A stretch of 64,000 nt of DNA from an uncultured Nostoc sp. GTDB taxonomy: Bacteria; Cyanobacteriota; Cyanobacteriia; Cyanobacteriales; Nostocaceae. Position numbers and translations under genes: made by a program. The DNA lies in assembly GCF_937863485.1 (NCBI RefSeq), contig NZ_CALMFY010000103.1, positions 62,001-126,000 of the forward strand, given 5' to 3'. The notes beneath the pieces were generated by a model. It was not told the DNA's origin. It did not search any database and saw only the letters and a list, made by a program, of their open reading frames with translations. Below, piece by piece: positions 7,296 to 17,128 of the stretch. Numbering within the stretch: position 1 is the stretch's first letter; the number at the start of each line of letters is the position of its first letter.

Positions 7296-9029
7296 ATGAA
7301 CCAGATCAGTCGGTCAATTTTAGATTTTAGATTGGGGACTTTCCTGCGAAACGCTACGCGTAGCTTGCAACTCCAGCGGAGTACGACTTCTCTACCAGAC
7401 GCGCCAGGGACGCTCAGGAACCATCGAACGATTTTGGATTGGTTAGATAAAGTATCTGTCAGATTGCGGTGGTTGTTTGTCACTTTGTTGGCTTTGATCG
7501 TCCTTTGGTGGGGATTACTGCCAGAAATTGCTCTGGCTCAAACTCAAACGGTACTTCCTCAAGCAGCCAAAACTCAAACCCCACCGATTCAAAGTTCGAT
7601 CCAACCTTATCTGGATCGAGTGATTAAGCAGTTAACGGAGTTTCGCCTCGACAATGGTCTAAAATTTATTGTCTTGGAACGACATCAAGCGCCCGTGGTT
7701 TCCTTTCTTACCTATGCCAATGTCGGTGGTGTGGATGAGTCAGATGGTAAAACTGGCGTAGCTCACTTTCTTGAGCATTTGGCATTCAAAGGCACAACGC
7801 GCATTGGCACACAAGACTACAAAGCAGAAAAACCCCTACTAGAGCGCTTGCAGCAGTTAGATACTCAAATTAAAACAGCGAAAGCTGAGGGCAAAAAAGA
7901 TGAAGTTGCTCGGTTAGAAACTGAGTTTAAGCAAGTAGAATCACAAGCAGGTAAGCTAGTCAAGCAAAACGAACTAGGGCAAATTGTGGAACAAGCGGGA
8001 GGCGTGGGTTTAAATGCCAATACTTCTACTGAAGCCACCCGTTATTTTTACAGTTTTCCTGCCAATAAGCTGGAACTTTGGATGTCGCTGGAATCGGAAC
8101 GATTTCTCGATCCTGTAATTCGTCGTGAGTTTTATAAAGAGAAAGATGTAATTTTAGAAGAACGCCGGATGCGGGTGGAGAATTCACCCATTGGACTGAT
8201 GGTGGAAAAGTTTATTGATACTGCTTACAAAGTTCATCCTTACAGGCGTCCAGTGATTGGTTATGACGAAGATATCCGCAATCTGACACCAGAAGATGTT
8301 CAGAATTTTTTTGATACTCACTATGTACCAAGTAATTTAGCGATCGCCATTGTCGGAGATGTTAAGCCGGCTGAGGTGAAAAAACTGGCGCAAACTTATT
8401 TTGGCCGCTATCAAGCAAAAACCAAAGCTGTTGAACAAATCCCGATGGAACCGTCACAACAACAAACACGGGAAGTTACTTTACAGCTACCTTCTCAACC
8501 CTGGTATTTAGAAGGTTATCATCGTCCGGCAATTACCCATCCAGATAATGCAGTCTATGAAATCATTGGCAGTTTATTAAGTGATGGACGCACGTCGCGG
8601 TTGTATAAGTCTTTGGTAGAAAAGCAGCGTTTGGCGCTAAATGCCCAAGGTTACAGTGGATTTCCTGGAGATAAGTACCCGAACTTGATATTTTTCTATG
8701 CTCTCACAGCTCCGGGTCATACAGTTGATGAGTTGGCGGTGGCTTTGCGTCAAGAAATTGACAAATTAAAAACTGAGCCTGTAGAAGCGGCTGATTTAGA
8801 ACGGGTGAAAACCCAAGCAGGGGCGGGTTTGTTACGTACCCTCGATTCAAATATGGGAATGGCTCAACAATTGTTGGAATATGAGGTAAAAACTGGCTCT
8901 TGGCGGAATTTGTTTAAGCAGTTGGATGATATTTCGGCGGTAAAGACGGCTGATATTCAACGGGTGGCAAAGGAGACATTTACGCCGGAAAATCGCTCGA
9001 TTGGGAAGTTGTTGTCGAAAGAAGCTTAA
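7296..9029 (+). CDS. M16 family zinc peptidase, catalytic subunit
   Basis: A 577-residue pitrilysin-family (M16B) protein. The inverted zinc site HFLEH occupies residues 157-161, with the downstream acidic ligand expected in the EATRYFYSF region. A membrane/signal segment lies at about 58-81 (LFVTLLALIVLWWGLLPEIALA), so the peptidase probably acts in the periplasm. The 30 or so residues before that segment are unusual: the DNA at about 7342-7411 is a dispersed Nostoc repeat (ACGCTACGCGTAGCTTGC) read in frame. The true start may therefore lie further in. The gene is followed after 46 bases by a second M16 gene without the zinc motif, the usual heterodimer pair of this family. Confidence 0.9.
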   Translation: MNQISRSILDFRLGTFLRNATRSLQLQRSTTSLPDAPGTLRNHRTILDWLDKVSVRLRWLFVTLLALIVLWWGLLPEIALAQTQTVLPQAAKTQTPPIQSSIQPYLDRVIKQLTEFRLDNGLKFIVLERHQAPVVSFLTYANVGGVDESDGKTGVAHFLEHLAFKGTTRIGTQDYKAEKPLLERLQQLDTQIKTAKAEGKKDEVARLETEFKQVESQAGKLVKQNELGQIVEQAGGVGLNANTSTEATRYFYSFPANKLELWMSLESERFLDPVIRREFYKEKDVILEERRMRVENSPIGLMVEKFIDTAYKVHPYRRPVIGYDEDIRNLTPEDVQNFFDTHYVPSNLAIAIVGDVKPAEVKKLAQTYFGRYQAKTKAVEQIPMEPSQQQTREVTLQLPSQPWYLEGYHRPAITHPDNAVYEIIGSLLSDGRTSRLYKSLVEKQRLALNAQGYSGFPGDKYPNLIFFYALTAPGHTVDELAVALRQEIDKLKTEPVEAADLERVKTQAGAGLLRTLDSNMGMAQQLLEYEVKTGSWRNLFKQLDDISAVKTADIQRVAKETFTPENRSIGKLLSKEA

Positions 9030-9075
9030 GAGAAACAAACCGCAAAGGACGCAAAGGGCACAAAGGAAGAAAGAT

Positions 9076-10593
9076 ATGCAGAGGTACAAGGTGAAGGGTA
9101 AAAGGCAGATAGTGTTAAAGATTCAAAATGGTAAGGGGTTTATTTATGCTTTGGTTGCTGTTTTTGCATGTTTACTTTTAACTTGTAATTTTTCTCTGGC
9201 GGCGACGGTACAAGCAAAGCATTATAGTGAGTTGCAGTTGCCACCGCTACCTGAGATTAAGTTACCGAAATATGAGCGGTTTGTTCTCCAAAACGGCTTG
9301 GTTGTCTATTTAATGGAGGATCACGAGTTACCGTTGGTGAATGGGACGGCGTTTGTACGGACAGGGAATCGCTTGGAACCACTGGAAAAAGTCGGTTTAG
9401 CTGGTTTTACAGGCGCGGTAATGCGAACTGGGGGAACTAAGAAGCATTCGGCTGATGAACTCAACGAGATATTGGAACAACGGGCGGCATCTGTAGAAGT
9501 TGGTATTGCTGAAACTTCTGGTAGTGCTAGCTTTGACGCACTCAGTGAAGATTTAGAAACTGTGTTTGGGCTGTTTGCGGAGGTGGTGCGATCACCAGTA
9601 TTTGCTCAAGAAAAGCTAGACTTAGCTAAGACACAAGCTAAGGGTGGCATTGCCCGTCGCAATGACGATCCAGATGACATTGCTAGTCGAGAATTTAAGA
9701 AATTAATCTATGGGAAAAATAGTCCCTATGCTCGCACGATAGAGTATGCAACGGTAGATCAGGTTTCTCGTGAGGATTTGCTCAAGTTTTATCAGCAATA
9801 TTTCCACCCCAATAATATGATTTTAGGGATTGTGGGGGATTTTAATGCGAAGAAAATGCGATCGCTCGTTCAAGCTAAGTTTGGCGACTGGAACCGCAAC
9901 CCAGGTATTGCTAAACCCAAATTACCATCGGTTTCGCCAGCTAATACAGGTGGAGTCTTTTTTGTAAATCAGCCACAACTAACACAAAGTAGTGTGCTTA
10001 TCGGGCATTTAGGCGGACGGTTCGACAATCCCGATTATGCGGCGCTGGATGTATTAAATGGGGTATTAAATGGGTTTGGTGGACGCTTATTTAATGAAGT
10101 GCGATCGCGTCAAGGTTTAGCTTACTCTGTCTATGGCCAGTGGAGTCCCCGCTACGACTATCCTGGCATGTTTATTGCTGGTGGACAAACGCGATCGGAT
10201 GCTACTGTGCAGTTTGTCAAAGCTTTACAAGCTGAAATTAAGCGCATCCAAACTCAAAGAGTAACAGTAAAAGAACTGGCTTTTGCCAAAGAGTCTACAC
10301 TCAACTCTTTTGTATTCAACTTTCAAGACCCCAACCAGACCTTATCACGGTTGATGCGATACGAATATTACGGCTATCCTGCTGATTTTCTCTTTCGCTA
10401 TCAAAAAGCCGTCGCCACTACCACCGCCGCTGATGTGCAACGGGTAGCACGAGAATACCTCAAGCCAGAAAGGATTGTAACTCTAGTCGTGGGGAATCAA
10501 ACCGCCATTCAACCGCCATTGACGCAGCTAGCAGCACAGGTGACACCAATAGATGTAACGATTCCTGGTTCGCAACCACAGGCGAAGAATTAA
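9076..10593 (+). CDS. M16 family peptidase-like subunit without zinc site
   Basis: Starting at the ATG at 9076, the protein has 505 residues: a signal peptide (FIYALVAVFACLLLTCNFSLAA) and two M16 half-domains. The position of HxxEH holds VGLAGFTGAVM, so it cannot bind catalytic zinc. It keeps the Arg/Tyr motif of the partner subunit (FNEVRSRQGLAYSVYG). This fits the non-catalytic partner of the preceding gene, which together would form a periplasmic peptide-degrading chamber. The start was chosen because the spacer between the genes is a dispersed repeat that supplies AAGGAAGAAAG before this ATG; an upstream in-frame ATG at 9001 would overlap the first gene and encode a repeat-derived leader. 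Confidence 0.88.
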   Translation: MQRYKVKGKRQIVLKIQNGKGFIYALVAVFACLLLTCNFSLAATVQAKHYSELQLPPLPEIKLPKYERFVLQNGLVVYLMEDHELPLVNGTAFVRTGNRLEPLEKVGLAGFTGAVMRTGGTKKHSADELNEILEQRAASVEVGIAETSGSASFDALSEDLETVFGLFAEVVRSPVFAQEKLDLAKTQAKGGIARRNDDPDDIASREFKKLIYGKNSPYARTIEYATVDQVSREDLLKFYQQYFHPNNMILGIVGDFNAKKMRSLVQAKFGDWNRNPGIAKPKLPSVSPANTGGVFFVNQPQLTQSSVLIGHLGGRFDNPDYAALDVLNGVLNGFGGRLFNEVRSRQGLAYSVYGQWSPRYDYPGMFIAGGQTRSDATVQFVKALQAEIKRIQTQRVTVKELAFAKESTLNSFVFNFQDPNQTLSRLMRYEYYGYPADFLFRYQKAVATTTAADVQRVAREYLKPERIVTLVVGNQTAIQPPLTQLAAQVTPIDVTIPGSQPQAKN

Positions 10594-10802
10594 TCAAAAA
10601 TTGCGAGCAAGAAATTCAGCCTGCTTTTAGATGGCGAATGCGGATCATGAATTTGATCGTGTTTCGTTACTTGAGCATTCTTACTAGGTTTACCACGTCC
10701 TTTGTATTGGAAAACTGCAACAGCTTTGATATCAACAAGCTGATCTAAAGGCAACTGACAATTTATGACTTTATGCCATGAGTGCATCTTTTTCACAGGC
10801 AA
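10590..10802 (-). pseudogene. Possible transposase remnant
   Basis: A 70-codon frame reading WHKVINCQLPLDQLV...QYKGRGKPSKNAQ. A basic GRG-x-P-x-K stretch of this kind occurs near the C-terminus of some DDE transposases (IS1634-like). Nothing else of a transposase or its ends is visible. It overlaps the end of the second M16 gene by four bases. It could equally be a meaningless frame. Confidence 0.25.
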
Positions 10803-10918
10803 ATTGTTATTGGCACAACTGCCTTAGTTGTGATTGAGCTTTGGTCAGTTGCTTTTCTAAACGTTAAAACGTTGTCCACCGGATAACATACCCCCACCTT
10901 TGAGTACTTGACTAACTT

Positions 10919-11126
10919 AGGACTTACGCAAAATATCTCTCAAACTCTGATTTCTCCGTGTCGCGCCAGTTGCTAAGAAAGCGGGAACGCTAAGAGCGAA
11001 CAAGTCGGGGAACCGCAAGGGCGCACTGGCTTCTCTGCGCCTCTGCGGTAGCCTGCGGCAAGCCGCTTCTCTACGAGAGGCTACGCCAATGCGTCTACGT
11101 TATTCCGTAACTCGTGCATAAGTCCT
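10919..11126. mobile_element. MITE-like element, AGGACTTACGCA family, copy 2
   Basis: A 208-bp segment is bounded by AGGACTTACGCA (10919-10930) and the complement of AGGACTTATGCA (11115-11126). Inside are further short repeats of the CTACGAGAGGCTACGCC kind. It has no coding capacity. Its ends match copies at 3898-4033 and 50835-51045, but the interiors differ, as in a mixed family that has picked up other repeats. Confidence 0.6.
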
Positions 11127-11214
11127 ATAACTACTCAAATTAAATAATTTCCTTCATTATCGGGAAATGACCGAGGACAAGTTGGAGTAACAAATAGAAA
11201 CTAAATCAGGAACC

Positions 11215-11246
11215 AAAACCTCTGGGAACTCCAGAGGTTTTTCTTT
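11215..11246. terminator. Rho-independent terminator
   Basis: A 9-bp stem AACCTCTGG/CCAGAGGTT (11217-11225, 11231-11239) with a 5-base loop, followed by TTTTCTTT on the + strand. The complementary strand has four T after the stem, so it might also stop the leftward rpmB transcript. No gene on the + strand is recognised just before it. Confidence 0.65.
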
Positions 11247-11276
11247 AAACTACGCTTTTCTATGTAGGAGCGATCG

Positions 11277-11307
11277 CCCCTGTATACACTTCTATAAGGG
11301 GTTTTTT
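11277..11307 (+). terminator. Second terminator-like hairpin
   Basis: CCCCT-g-TATA pairs with TATA-AGGGG around a 6-base loop, followed by six T. It reads only in the + direction and lies about 30 bases after the first terminator. Two tandem + strand terminators without a visible + strand gene hint at a short non-coding transcript between about 11127 and 11307. Confidence 0.5.
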
Positions 11308-11486
11308 AAGCAACAGTTCTCAACATAGATGAGGTTTAATTCATAATTCGTAATTAATAATTAATTAATTTTGGGTACTGAACCATCTAATTTCAGTCCT
11401 ATTTTGGTAGGGAAGCAGGATGAGCAGCGGCTTTGGCCGCTTATCCTGTCTCCGCTACATAGTCTCAGGTTATAAATCTACGTTAC

Positions 11487-11723
11487 TTAGTAATGATTCA
11501 GGTTAATACCAGCTTCTTTTGCCATTGCTTCTAACCCTTTAATATCTAGGGTTTTGATTGCTTTGGTAGACAGCTTTAATTTTACCCAACGATTTCCGCC
11601 TGCCCACCAAACACGCTTGCTTTGCAGATTGGCGTGCTGAAGGCGTTTAGTACGGCGGTGGGAGTGAGAAACAGCAAAGGCGTTATTTGCCTTCTTACCA
11701 GTTAGTTCACAGCGACGGGACAT
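11487..11723 (-). CDS. rpmB: 50S ribosomal protein L28
   Basis: A 78-residue basic protein that matches bacterial L28 along its whole length: [20 protein letters not shown] at the start, [18 protein letters not shown] in the middle and [16 protein letters not shown] near the end. It is a component of the large ribosomal subunit. The length is normal for cyanobacteria. It stands alone, with htpG upstream in the same direction about 190 bases away. The N-terminal Cys is a single residue, so this is not the zinc-ribbon form. Confidence 0.97.
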   Translation of the reverse strand: MSRRCELTGKKANNAFAVSHSHRRTKRLQHANLQSKRVWWAGGNRWVKLKLSTKAIKTLDIKGLEAMAKEAGINLNHY

Positions 11724-11843
11724 AGCAAGTATCTCCAGATTGTTATTTTAATACAGCCTTTCCATTTTAGGTCTTAGGCAACAGAAGTAGGAAAGGAAGG
11801 AGAGGGGAGATGGGGACAGGGGGAGAAATAACTCCAAACTCCT

Positions 11844-11905
11844 GTACAGGCGCGATTAATCGCCTCTCTCCAAAGTACAGACGCGATTAATCGCCTCTCT
11901 CCAAA
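11844..11905. repeat. Two tandem 31-bp repeats with palindromic core
   Basis: Copies at 11844-11874 and 11875-11905 differ at one base. Each contains the palindrome GCGATTAATCGC. They sit directly after the htpG stop codon, between htpG and rpmB. Confidence 0.85.
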
Positions 11906-11912
11906 CTCAGCA

Positions 11913-13904
11913 CTATTTACTAGCTTGTTCCGTCAGCTTGGTGAGTACCTCATTCGAGCGCTCGACAAAGGATTTCATCCCCTCAGCGTCAAATCCTTTC
12001 TGAGACATCAGCGCTAAATCGTAGACATGTTGACAAATCAAGTTTACTAACTGATCTGTAGGCGATTGACCGTCACCTTGAATAATACTACCTTGGTTAA
12101 GATTTACCAGATTTTGAATCAGTGGGTGAGCAGTATTCACCAGCAAAATGTGATCTTCAGGAAACTCTGCTGTTTGCTGCTGCATCATGGCGTTCATTTC
12201 TCGCATACGGCGGAGAATCTCTGGTAAAAGCACGATCGCAGGTGGTGTACCTTGAGGATCGTCTGATTTCAAAGCTTCGGTACGGATGTTGAGTTTAGGT
12301 TTGTTGAGAGATTTCTCAAATAACTCTTTGATACTCTCACTCCGGGTTTTGTTCGTCTTGGGATCAACAATTTCCGTAGCTTTGTCTTGTTCCAGCAGGG
12401 TATTATCTAAATCTGAGTCCACCCGCGTAAATTTAACATCCTGATATTCCCGCTCTAAGAAGTTGATAAAGTGGGTGTCGATGAAGGAGTCCATAAACAG
12501 GACTTCCAAGCCTTGATTTTTGTGTAGTTCTATATAGGTAGCTTGGGTTGCTGCATCGGTACTGTAGAAAACCCGGTTTTCGTGACGTTCTTTGTTACGT
12601 TCTAGATATTCTTTGAGCGTAGTATAGGGAGCATTGGGTTCTGAAAAATCAGGACTGGCTGAAGCAGGAGTGACATCTTGCCAAGCATCTCCCTCTGAAG
12701 ACTGTACTTCGACTACTGGAGTTTCAGCAGCAGGTTTTTCTGTCAGCTTGGCGGTAGTGCGGAAGACGATAATATCTTCGATTTGTTTTTTGAATTTCTC
12801 GTCGTTGAGAACGCCAAATTTTACAAAAGTACCGAGGTCTTTCCAGGCGCTAATGTATTGTTCACGGTTGTCACGGAAAAGTTCTTTGAGGCGATCGCCT
12901 ACTTTCTTGGCAATGTAATCACCAATTCGCCGCACGGTGCGATCGCCTTGCAAAGCGCTGCGCGATACGTTCAGAGGAATATCGGTGCTATCAATCACAC
13001 CCCGCATTGGAGTTAGAAATTGCGGAATAATTTCTTCGCAGTTGTCGCTAACAAAAACTTGATTACTAAATAGCTTAATCTGCCCTTTAGTAACATCTAC
13101 ATCCGGCCTCATTTTGGGAAAATACAGAATCCCGTTGATGATAAAGGGATAGTCAGTATTTAGATGTACCCATAACAGCGGTTCTTCCTGAAAAGGATAC
13201 AGGTAGCGGTAAAACTCTAAATATTCTTCTTGACTTAGATTACTTGGAGACTCTCGCCACGGTGCTATTTGCTTATTTAATACTTCACCTTCTAGTTTTA
13301 TCGGTACTGGCAAGAAATCGCAGTAGGTCTTGACAAGATTCTTAATCCGTGCGTCTTCTAGAAATTCCTCCTCTTCTCCTTGCAGGCTGAGAGTAATAGT
13401 AGTGCCGCGAGTTGTCCGGGGCGATTCTTCTAAGGTAAATGCTGGGGAACCATCACAAGTCCAGTGAACTGCCTGTGCCCCTTCTTGGTAAGATAAAGTA
13501 TCAATTTCTACCTTTTGCGCCACCATGAATGAGGAGTAGAAGCCAAGACCAAAGTGACCAATAATCGGTTGATCCGATTTGCCTTCATACTTATGAATAA
13601 ATTCTTCAGCACTAGAGAAGGCAACCTGATTGATATATTTCTTAACTTCTTCTGCGGTCATCCCGATACCGTTATCGGAGATGGATAGGGTTTTGTTATC
13701 TTTGTCAATGGCAATTTCAATTTCTGGTTCGCCAATATCTCCAGCGTAATCTCCAGCGCGGGATACCATTTTCAGCTTTTGGATGGCGTCTACGGCGTTG
13801 GATACCAGTTCCCGCAAGAAGATTTGATGATCTGAGTAAAGCGACTTCTTAATGATCGGGAAAATATTCTCAGTATGAATACTGATAGTGCCTTGTTCTA
13901 GCAT
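11913..13904 (-). CDS. htpG: Molecular chaperone HtpG (Hsp90)
   Basis: The 663 residues cover the complete bacterial Hsp90: an N-terminal GHKL ATPase domain (about 1-215), a middle client-binding domain and a C-terminal dimerisation domain. ATP-site motifs are intact: ELVSNAVDAIQKL (catalytic Glu, Mg-binding Asn), DNGIGMT and GHFGLGFYSSFMV. It is a cytosolic, ATP-driven chaperone that in cyanobacteria protects against heat, cold and light stress. No CIRCE element (TTAGCACTC inverted repeat) is seen upstream. A tandem TGGCTAATAC pair at 13945-13964 is the only notable feature near its start. The stress chaperone clpB lies upstream in the same direction. Confidence 0.97.
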   Translation of the reverse strand: MLEQGTISIHTENIFPIIKKSLYSDHQIFLRELVSNAVDAIQKLKMVSRAGDYAGDIGEPEIEIAIDKDNKTLSISDNGIGMTAEEVKKYINQVAFSSAEEFIHKYEGKSDQPIIGHFGLGFYSSFMVAQKVEIDTLSYQEGAQAVHWTCDGSPAFTLEESPRTTRGTTITLSLQGEEEEFLEDARIKNLVKTYCDFLPVPIKLEGEVLNKQIAPWRESPSNLSQEEYLEFYRYLYPFQEEPLLWVHLNTDYPFIINGILYFPKMRPDVDVTKGQIKLFSNQVFVSDNCEEIIPQFLTPMRGVIDSTDIPLNVSRSALQGDRTVRRIGDYIAKKVGDRLKELFRDNREQYISAWKDLGTFVKFGVLNDEKFKKQIEDIIVFRTTAKLTEKPAAETPVVEVQSSEGDAWQDVTPASASPDFSEPNAPYTTLKEYLERNKERHENRVFYSTDAATQATYIELHKNQGLEVLFMDSFIDTHFINFLEREYQDVKFTRVDSDLDNTLLEQDKATEIVDPKTNKTRSESIKELFEKSLNKPKLNIRTEALKSDDPQGTPPAIVLLPEILRRMREMNAMMQQQTAEFPEDHILLVNTAHPLIQNLVNLNQGSIIQGDGQSPTDQLVNLICQHVYDLALMSQKGFDAEGMKSFVERSNEVLTKLTEQASK

Positions 13905-14485
13905 AATTGGTAATCTTCGACGTTAGTATCTGAAATGATGATAGTGGCTAATACTGGCTAATACAGCCTAACCCTCTGTTTTCCAGGATAAACCCGGAGA
14001 ACACAGAAAGGCATGATACCAATTAGGATTTTAAAACCATAACTTAGGTGATTGCTCCTTTTTTGAGCATTGTTTGCCCCCATTTTCTGATTCGGATTTC
14101 CCTACTCCCGATTTTCATCGCAGGTTTATTAGCCCGCATCCTCCGACCAAGCTGTAAAAATTAAACTGGGATTAGACGTTGATTTAATGTCTTTAACATC
14201 AGCGCTGACAGAAAGATTATTCTAAGCAGCTTTTGAAGATATATCACCTTCTCACTTCTACTTAAAATACTAGTTTAAATTAACAAAATTCTTGGTTTTG
14301 GATGATGAAGACTGAGAAACTGAAAATCACAACATAATTCATCTAGAAGCAGGAAACTGATATAGCGATCGCCTTCTCACTTTACGGCTTCTGCGATCGC
14401 ACAGCGTCTCGTAGAGAATAAGAAAAATGAACCCACGCAGGTGGGTTTTATCTGTGTAGCCGCCATTTATAATCACCTTCTCAGA
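13905..14485. other. Spacer between clpB and htpG
   Basis: This 580-bp spacer carries the htpG promoter region, the clpB terminator at 14422-14450, a tandem 10-bp repeat (13945-13964) and two GCGATCGC sites around 14365-14400. No gene or RNA was recognised. Confidence 0.5.
14422..14450 (-). terminator. clpB terminator
   Basis: Read leftwards, a 7-bp stem AACCCAC/GTGGGTT (14430-14436 with 14441-14447) is followed by CATTTTTC. It lies 36 bases beyond the clpB stop codon. Confidence 0.7.
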
Positions 14486-17128
14486 CTATGTAGCAATCTG
14501 TGGTACTGACACCTTCACTGGCACTTTTTTACTAAAAGACAGACCGTTTTCATTTTTGTCAATCATAATCGTGTCTCCAGAGATAAAAGTATTTTCCAAT
14601 AACTTGGTGGCGAGGGGGTTTTCTACTTCTCGCTGAATTGCCCGTTTCAGTGGACGGGCACCATAAACTGGGTCATAGCCTGATTCGACAAGGTGATCAC
14701 AAGCAGATTGGGATATCTCAAAGGAGATTTTTTGCTCACGCAGGAGATTTTCTACCCGTTTGAGTTGAATGCGGATGATATGCCGCATTTCCGTGCGATT
14801 TAAGGTATGGAAGAGAATAATATCATCAACGCGGTTGAGAAATTCCGGGCGGAAATGCGATCGCAAGGCTTCCATTACCCGCTTCCGCATCGTTTCATAC
14901 TTGGAATCATCACCAGCTACATCCAAGATATGTTCGCTACCAATGTTACTGGTCATCACAATAACGCTGTTGCGAAAATCTACCGTTCTCCCCTGAGAGT
15001 CAGTAATTCTCCCATCATCTAACACCTGCAATAAAATATTAAACACATCGGGGTGCGCCTTTTCCACTTCATCCAACAGCACCACTGAGTAGGGACGGCG
15101 GCGAATCGCCTCGGAAAGTTGACCGCCTTCTTCATATCCTACATATCCTGGAGGCGCTCCCACAAGGCGAGAAACTGAGTGTTTTTCCATATACTCAGAC
15201 ATATCCAAGCGCACCAATGCATCATCAGAATCAAAGAGAAACTGAGCTAAAGCGCGGGCGAGTTCAGTTTTACCCACACCTGTAGGGCCCATGAACAAAA
15301 ATGAACCAATGGGACGAGAGGGGTCTTTCATCCCCGCACGCGCGCGACGAATCGCTGCTGATACGGCTTCTACAGCCTCTTCTTGCCCAATGACTCGTTG
15401 ATGTAAATGACTTTCTAGTTGCAGTAATTTTTGCCGTTCCGATTCCAACAAGCGATTGACGGGGATTCCTGTCCACTTGGCGACGATTTCGGCAATATCG
15501 GCTTCAGTGACTTGTTCTCGCAGCAACGTGGAACCTTGGTTTTGAATTTCTAAAAGGCTCGCTTCTTTGGCTTCGCGCTCGTGCTGTACTCCCTCCAATT
15601 TGCCATATTTCAGTTGGGCAGCTTTATTCAGATCATAAGCACGTTCCGCCTGTTCAATTTGCACTCGCAGCGCATCTTCTTCTTTCTTTAAGGCGCTTAT
15701 CGCCTCCAATATCTGCTTTTCACCTTGCCATTGCTCATTAAATATTTTCTGTTTTCCCGTTAAACTAGCGATTTCTTGTTCAATTCGCTGCAAACGTTCT
15801 TTAGTTTGGGGAGTTCCCTTTTCTTCGCCAGCTAATGACAGCTTTTCCATTTCTAACTGCATGAGGCGGCGATCAATGGTTTCTAATTCCGCTGGTTTGG
15901 AGGTAATTTCCATTTTCAACTGTGCTGCTGCCTCATCCACCAAATCAATAGCTTTATCTGGCAAAAAGCGATCGCTAATGTAACGCGCTGACAGAGTTGC
16001 TGCTGCTACCAAAGCCGAATCAGAAATTTTGACATTGTGATGAACTTCATAGCGTTCTTTCAATCCCCGAAGAATGGAAATAGTATTTTCCACACTTGGC
16101 TGATCCACAAATACTTGCTGAAAGCGGCGTTCCAAGGCAGCGTCTTTCTCAATGTGTTTGCGGAACTCGTCGAGGGTAGTAGCACCAATGCAACGCAGTT
16201 CTCCCCGCGCCAGCATTGGTTTGAGCAGATTTCCGGCATCCATTGCCCCTTGTTGAGTGGAACCAGCGCCGACTACAGTATGCAATTCGTCAATAAACAG
16301 TACGATGTCACCGTTAGATTCTGTAACTTCCTTGAGGACTGCTTTCAAGCGTTCTTCAAATTCTCCTCGCAATTTTGCCCCAGCAATCAAACTACCGATA
16401 TCTAAAGAAATGAGTTTGCGGTTTTTCAAAGATTCGGGAACATCACCATTTACCATCCGCTGTGCCAAAGCTTCGGCGATCGCTGTTTTACCTACCCCAG
16501 GTTCACCAATTAATACCGGGTTATTTTTGCTCCGACGAGACAATACTTGAATTACCCGCCGAATTTCGTCATCCCGCCCAATCACCGGGTCAAGTTTTCC
16601 AGATTTTGCCTGTTCTGTCAAATCTCTGCCAAATTTTTGTAAGGCTTCATAGCGGGATTCTGGGGTTTGATCTGTCACCTTTTGGCTACCACGAATGGTT
16701 TTGATGGTAGTTTCTAGTTTTTCTGTATCTGCACTAAAGCTTTTAAGTATCTTTCGTCCAATGCGATCGTCTTCAGCAAATGCTAAGAGGATGTGTTCCA
16801 CGGAAATGTAGGAGTCTTTCATCCTGGTTCTAGCTTCCTCGGCTCGGTCTAGTAAAACATCTAAATTGCGGCTAAGGTAAAGCTGATCACTTTTACCAAC
16901 TTTGGGCTGACGTTGAGTAAAGGCTTCTAGCTGCTGTTGCAAGCGGATTGGATCGACCTCAGATCGAGCCAGGATACGTATTGCTAAACTAGTGGGTTCT
17001 TCTAACAGGGCAAGAATTAAATGTTCAACATCTAGTTGCTGTTGTTGATAAGCACGGACTATATCCTGAGATTTAACAATCGCTTCCCAGGCTTTATCAG
17101 TAAATTTATTCGGATCTGTAGGTTGCAT
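14486..17128 (-). CDS. clpB: ATP-dependent chaperone ClpB
   Basis: The 880-residue Hsp100 disaggregase has the complete order: N-domain (about 1-150), AAA+ module 1 with Walker [10 protein letters not shown], a coiled-coil middle domain (about 400-530) and AAA+ module 2 with Walker [10 protein letters not shown]. It acts with the DnaK system to pull apart protein aggregates, using ATP. The N-terminus [20 protein letters not shown] and the long coiled coil separate it from ClpC. It resembles the cyanobacterial heat-inducible ClpB1 type, although the copy number in this genome cannot be seen. No CIRCE element was found in the spacer upstream of its ATG at 17128. Confidence 0.96.
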   Translation of the reverse strand: MQPTDPNKFTDKAWEAIVKSQDIVRAYQQQQLDVEHLILALLEEPTSLAIRILARSEVDPIRLQQQLEAFTQRQPKVGKSDQLYLSRNLDVLLDRAEEARTRMKDSYISVEHILLAFAEDDRIGRKILKSFSADTEKLETTIKTIRGSQKVTDQTPESRYEALQKFGRDLTEQAKSGKLDPVIGRDDEIRRVIQVLSRRSKNNPVLIGEPGVGKTAIAEALAQRMVNGDVPESLKNRKLISLDIGSLIAGAKLRGEFEERLKAVLKEVTESNGDIVLFIDELHTVVGAGSTQQGAMDAGNLLKPMLARGELRCIGATTLDEFRKHIEKDAALERRFQQVFVDQPSVENTISILRGLKERYEVHHNVKISDSALVAAATLSARYISDRFLPDKAIDLVDEAAAQLKMEITSKPAELETIDRRLMQLEMEKLSLAGEEKGTPQTKERLQRIEQEIASLTGKQKIFNEQWQGEKQILEAISALKKEEDALRVQIEQAERAYDLNKAAQLKYGKLEGVQHEREAKEASLLEIQNQGSTLLREQVTEADIAEIVAKWTGIPVNRLLESERQKLLQLESHLHQRVIGQEEAVEAVSAAIRRARAGMKDPSRPIGSFLFMGPTGVGKTELARALAQFLFDSDDALVRLDMSEYMEKHSVSRLVGAPPGYVGYEEGGQLSEAIRRRPYSVVLLDEVEKAHPDVFNILLQVLDDGRITDSQGRTVDFRNSVIVMTSNIGSEHILDVAGDDSKYETMRKRVMEALRSHFRPEFLNRVDDIILFHTLNRTEMRHIIRIQLKRVENLLREQKISFEISQSACDHLVESGYDPVYGARPLKRAIQREVENPLATKLLENTFISGDTIMIDKNENGLSFSKKVPVKVSVPQIAT

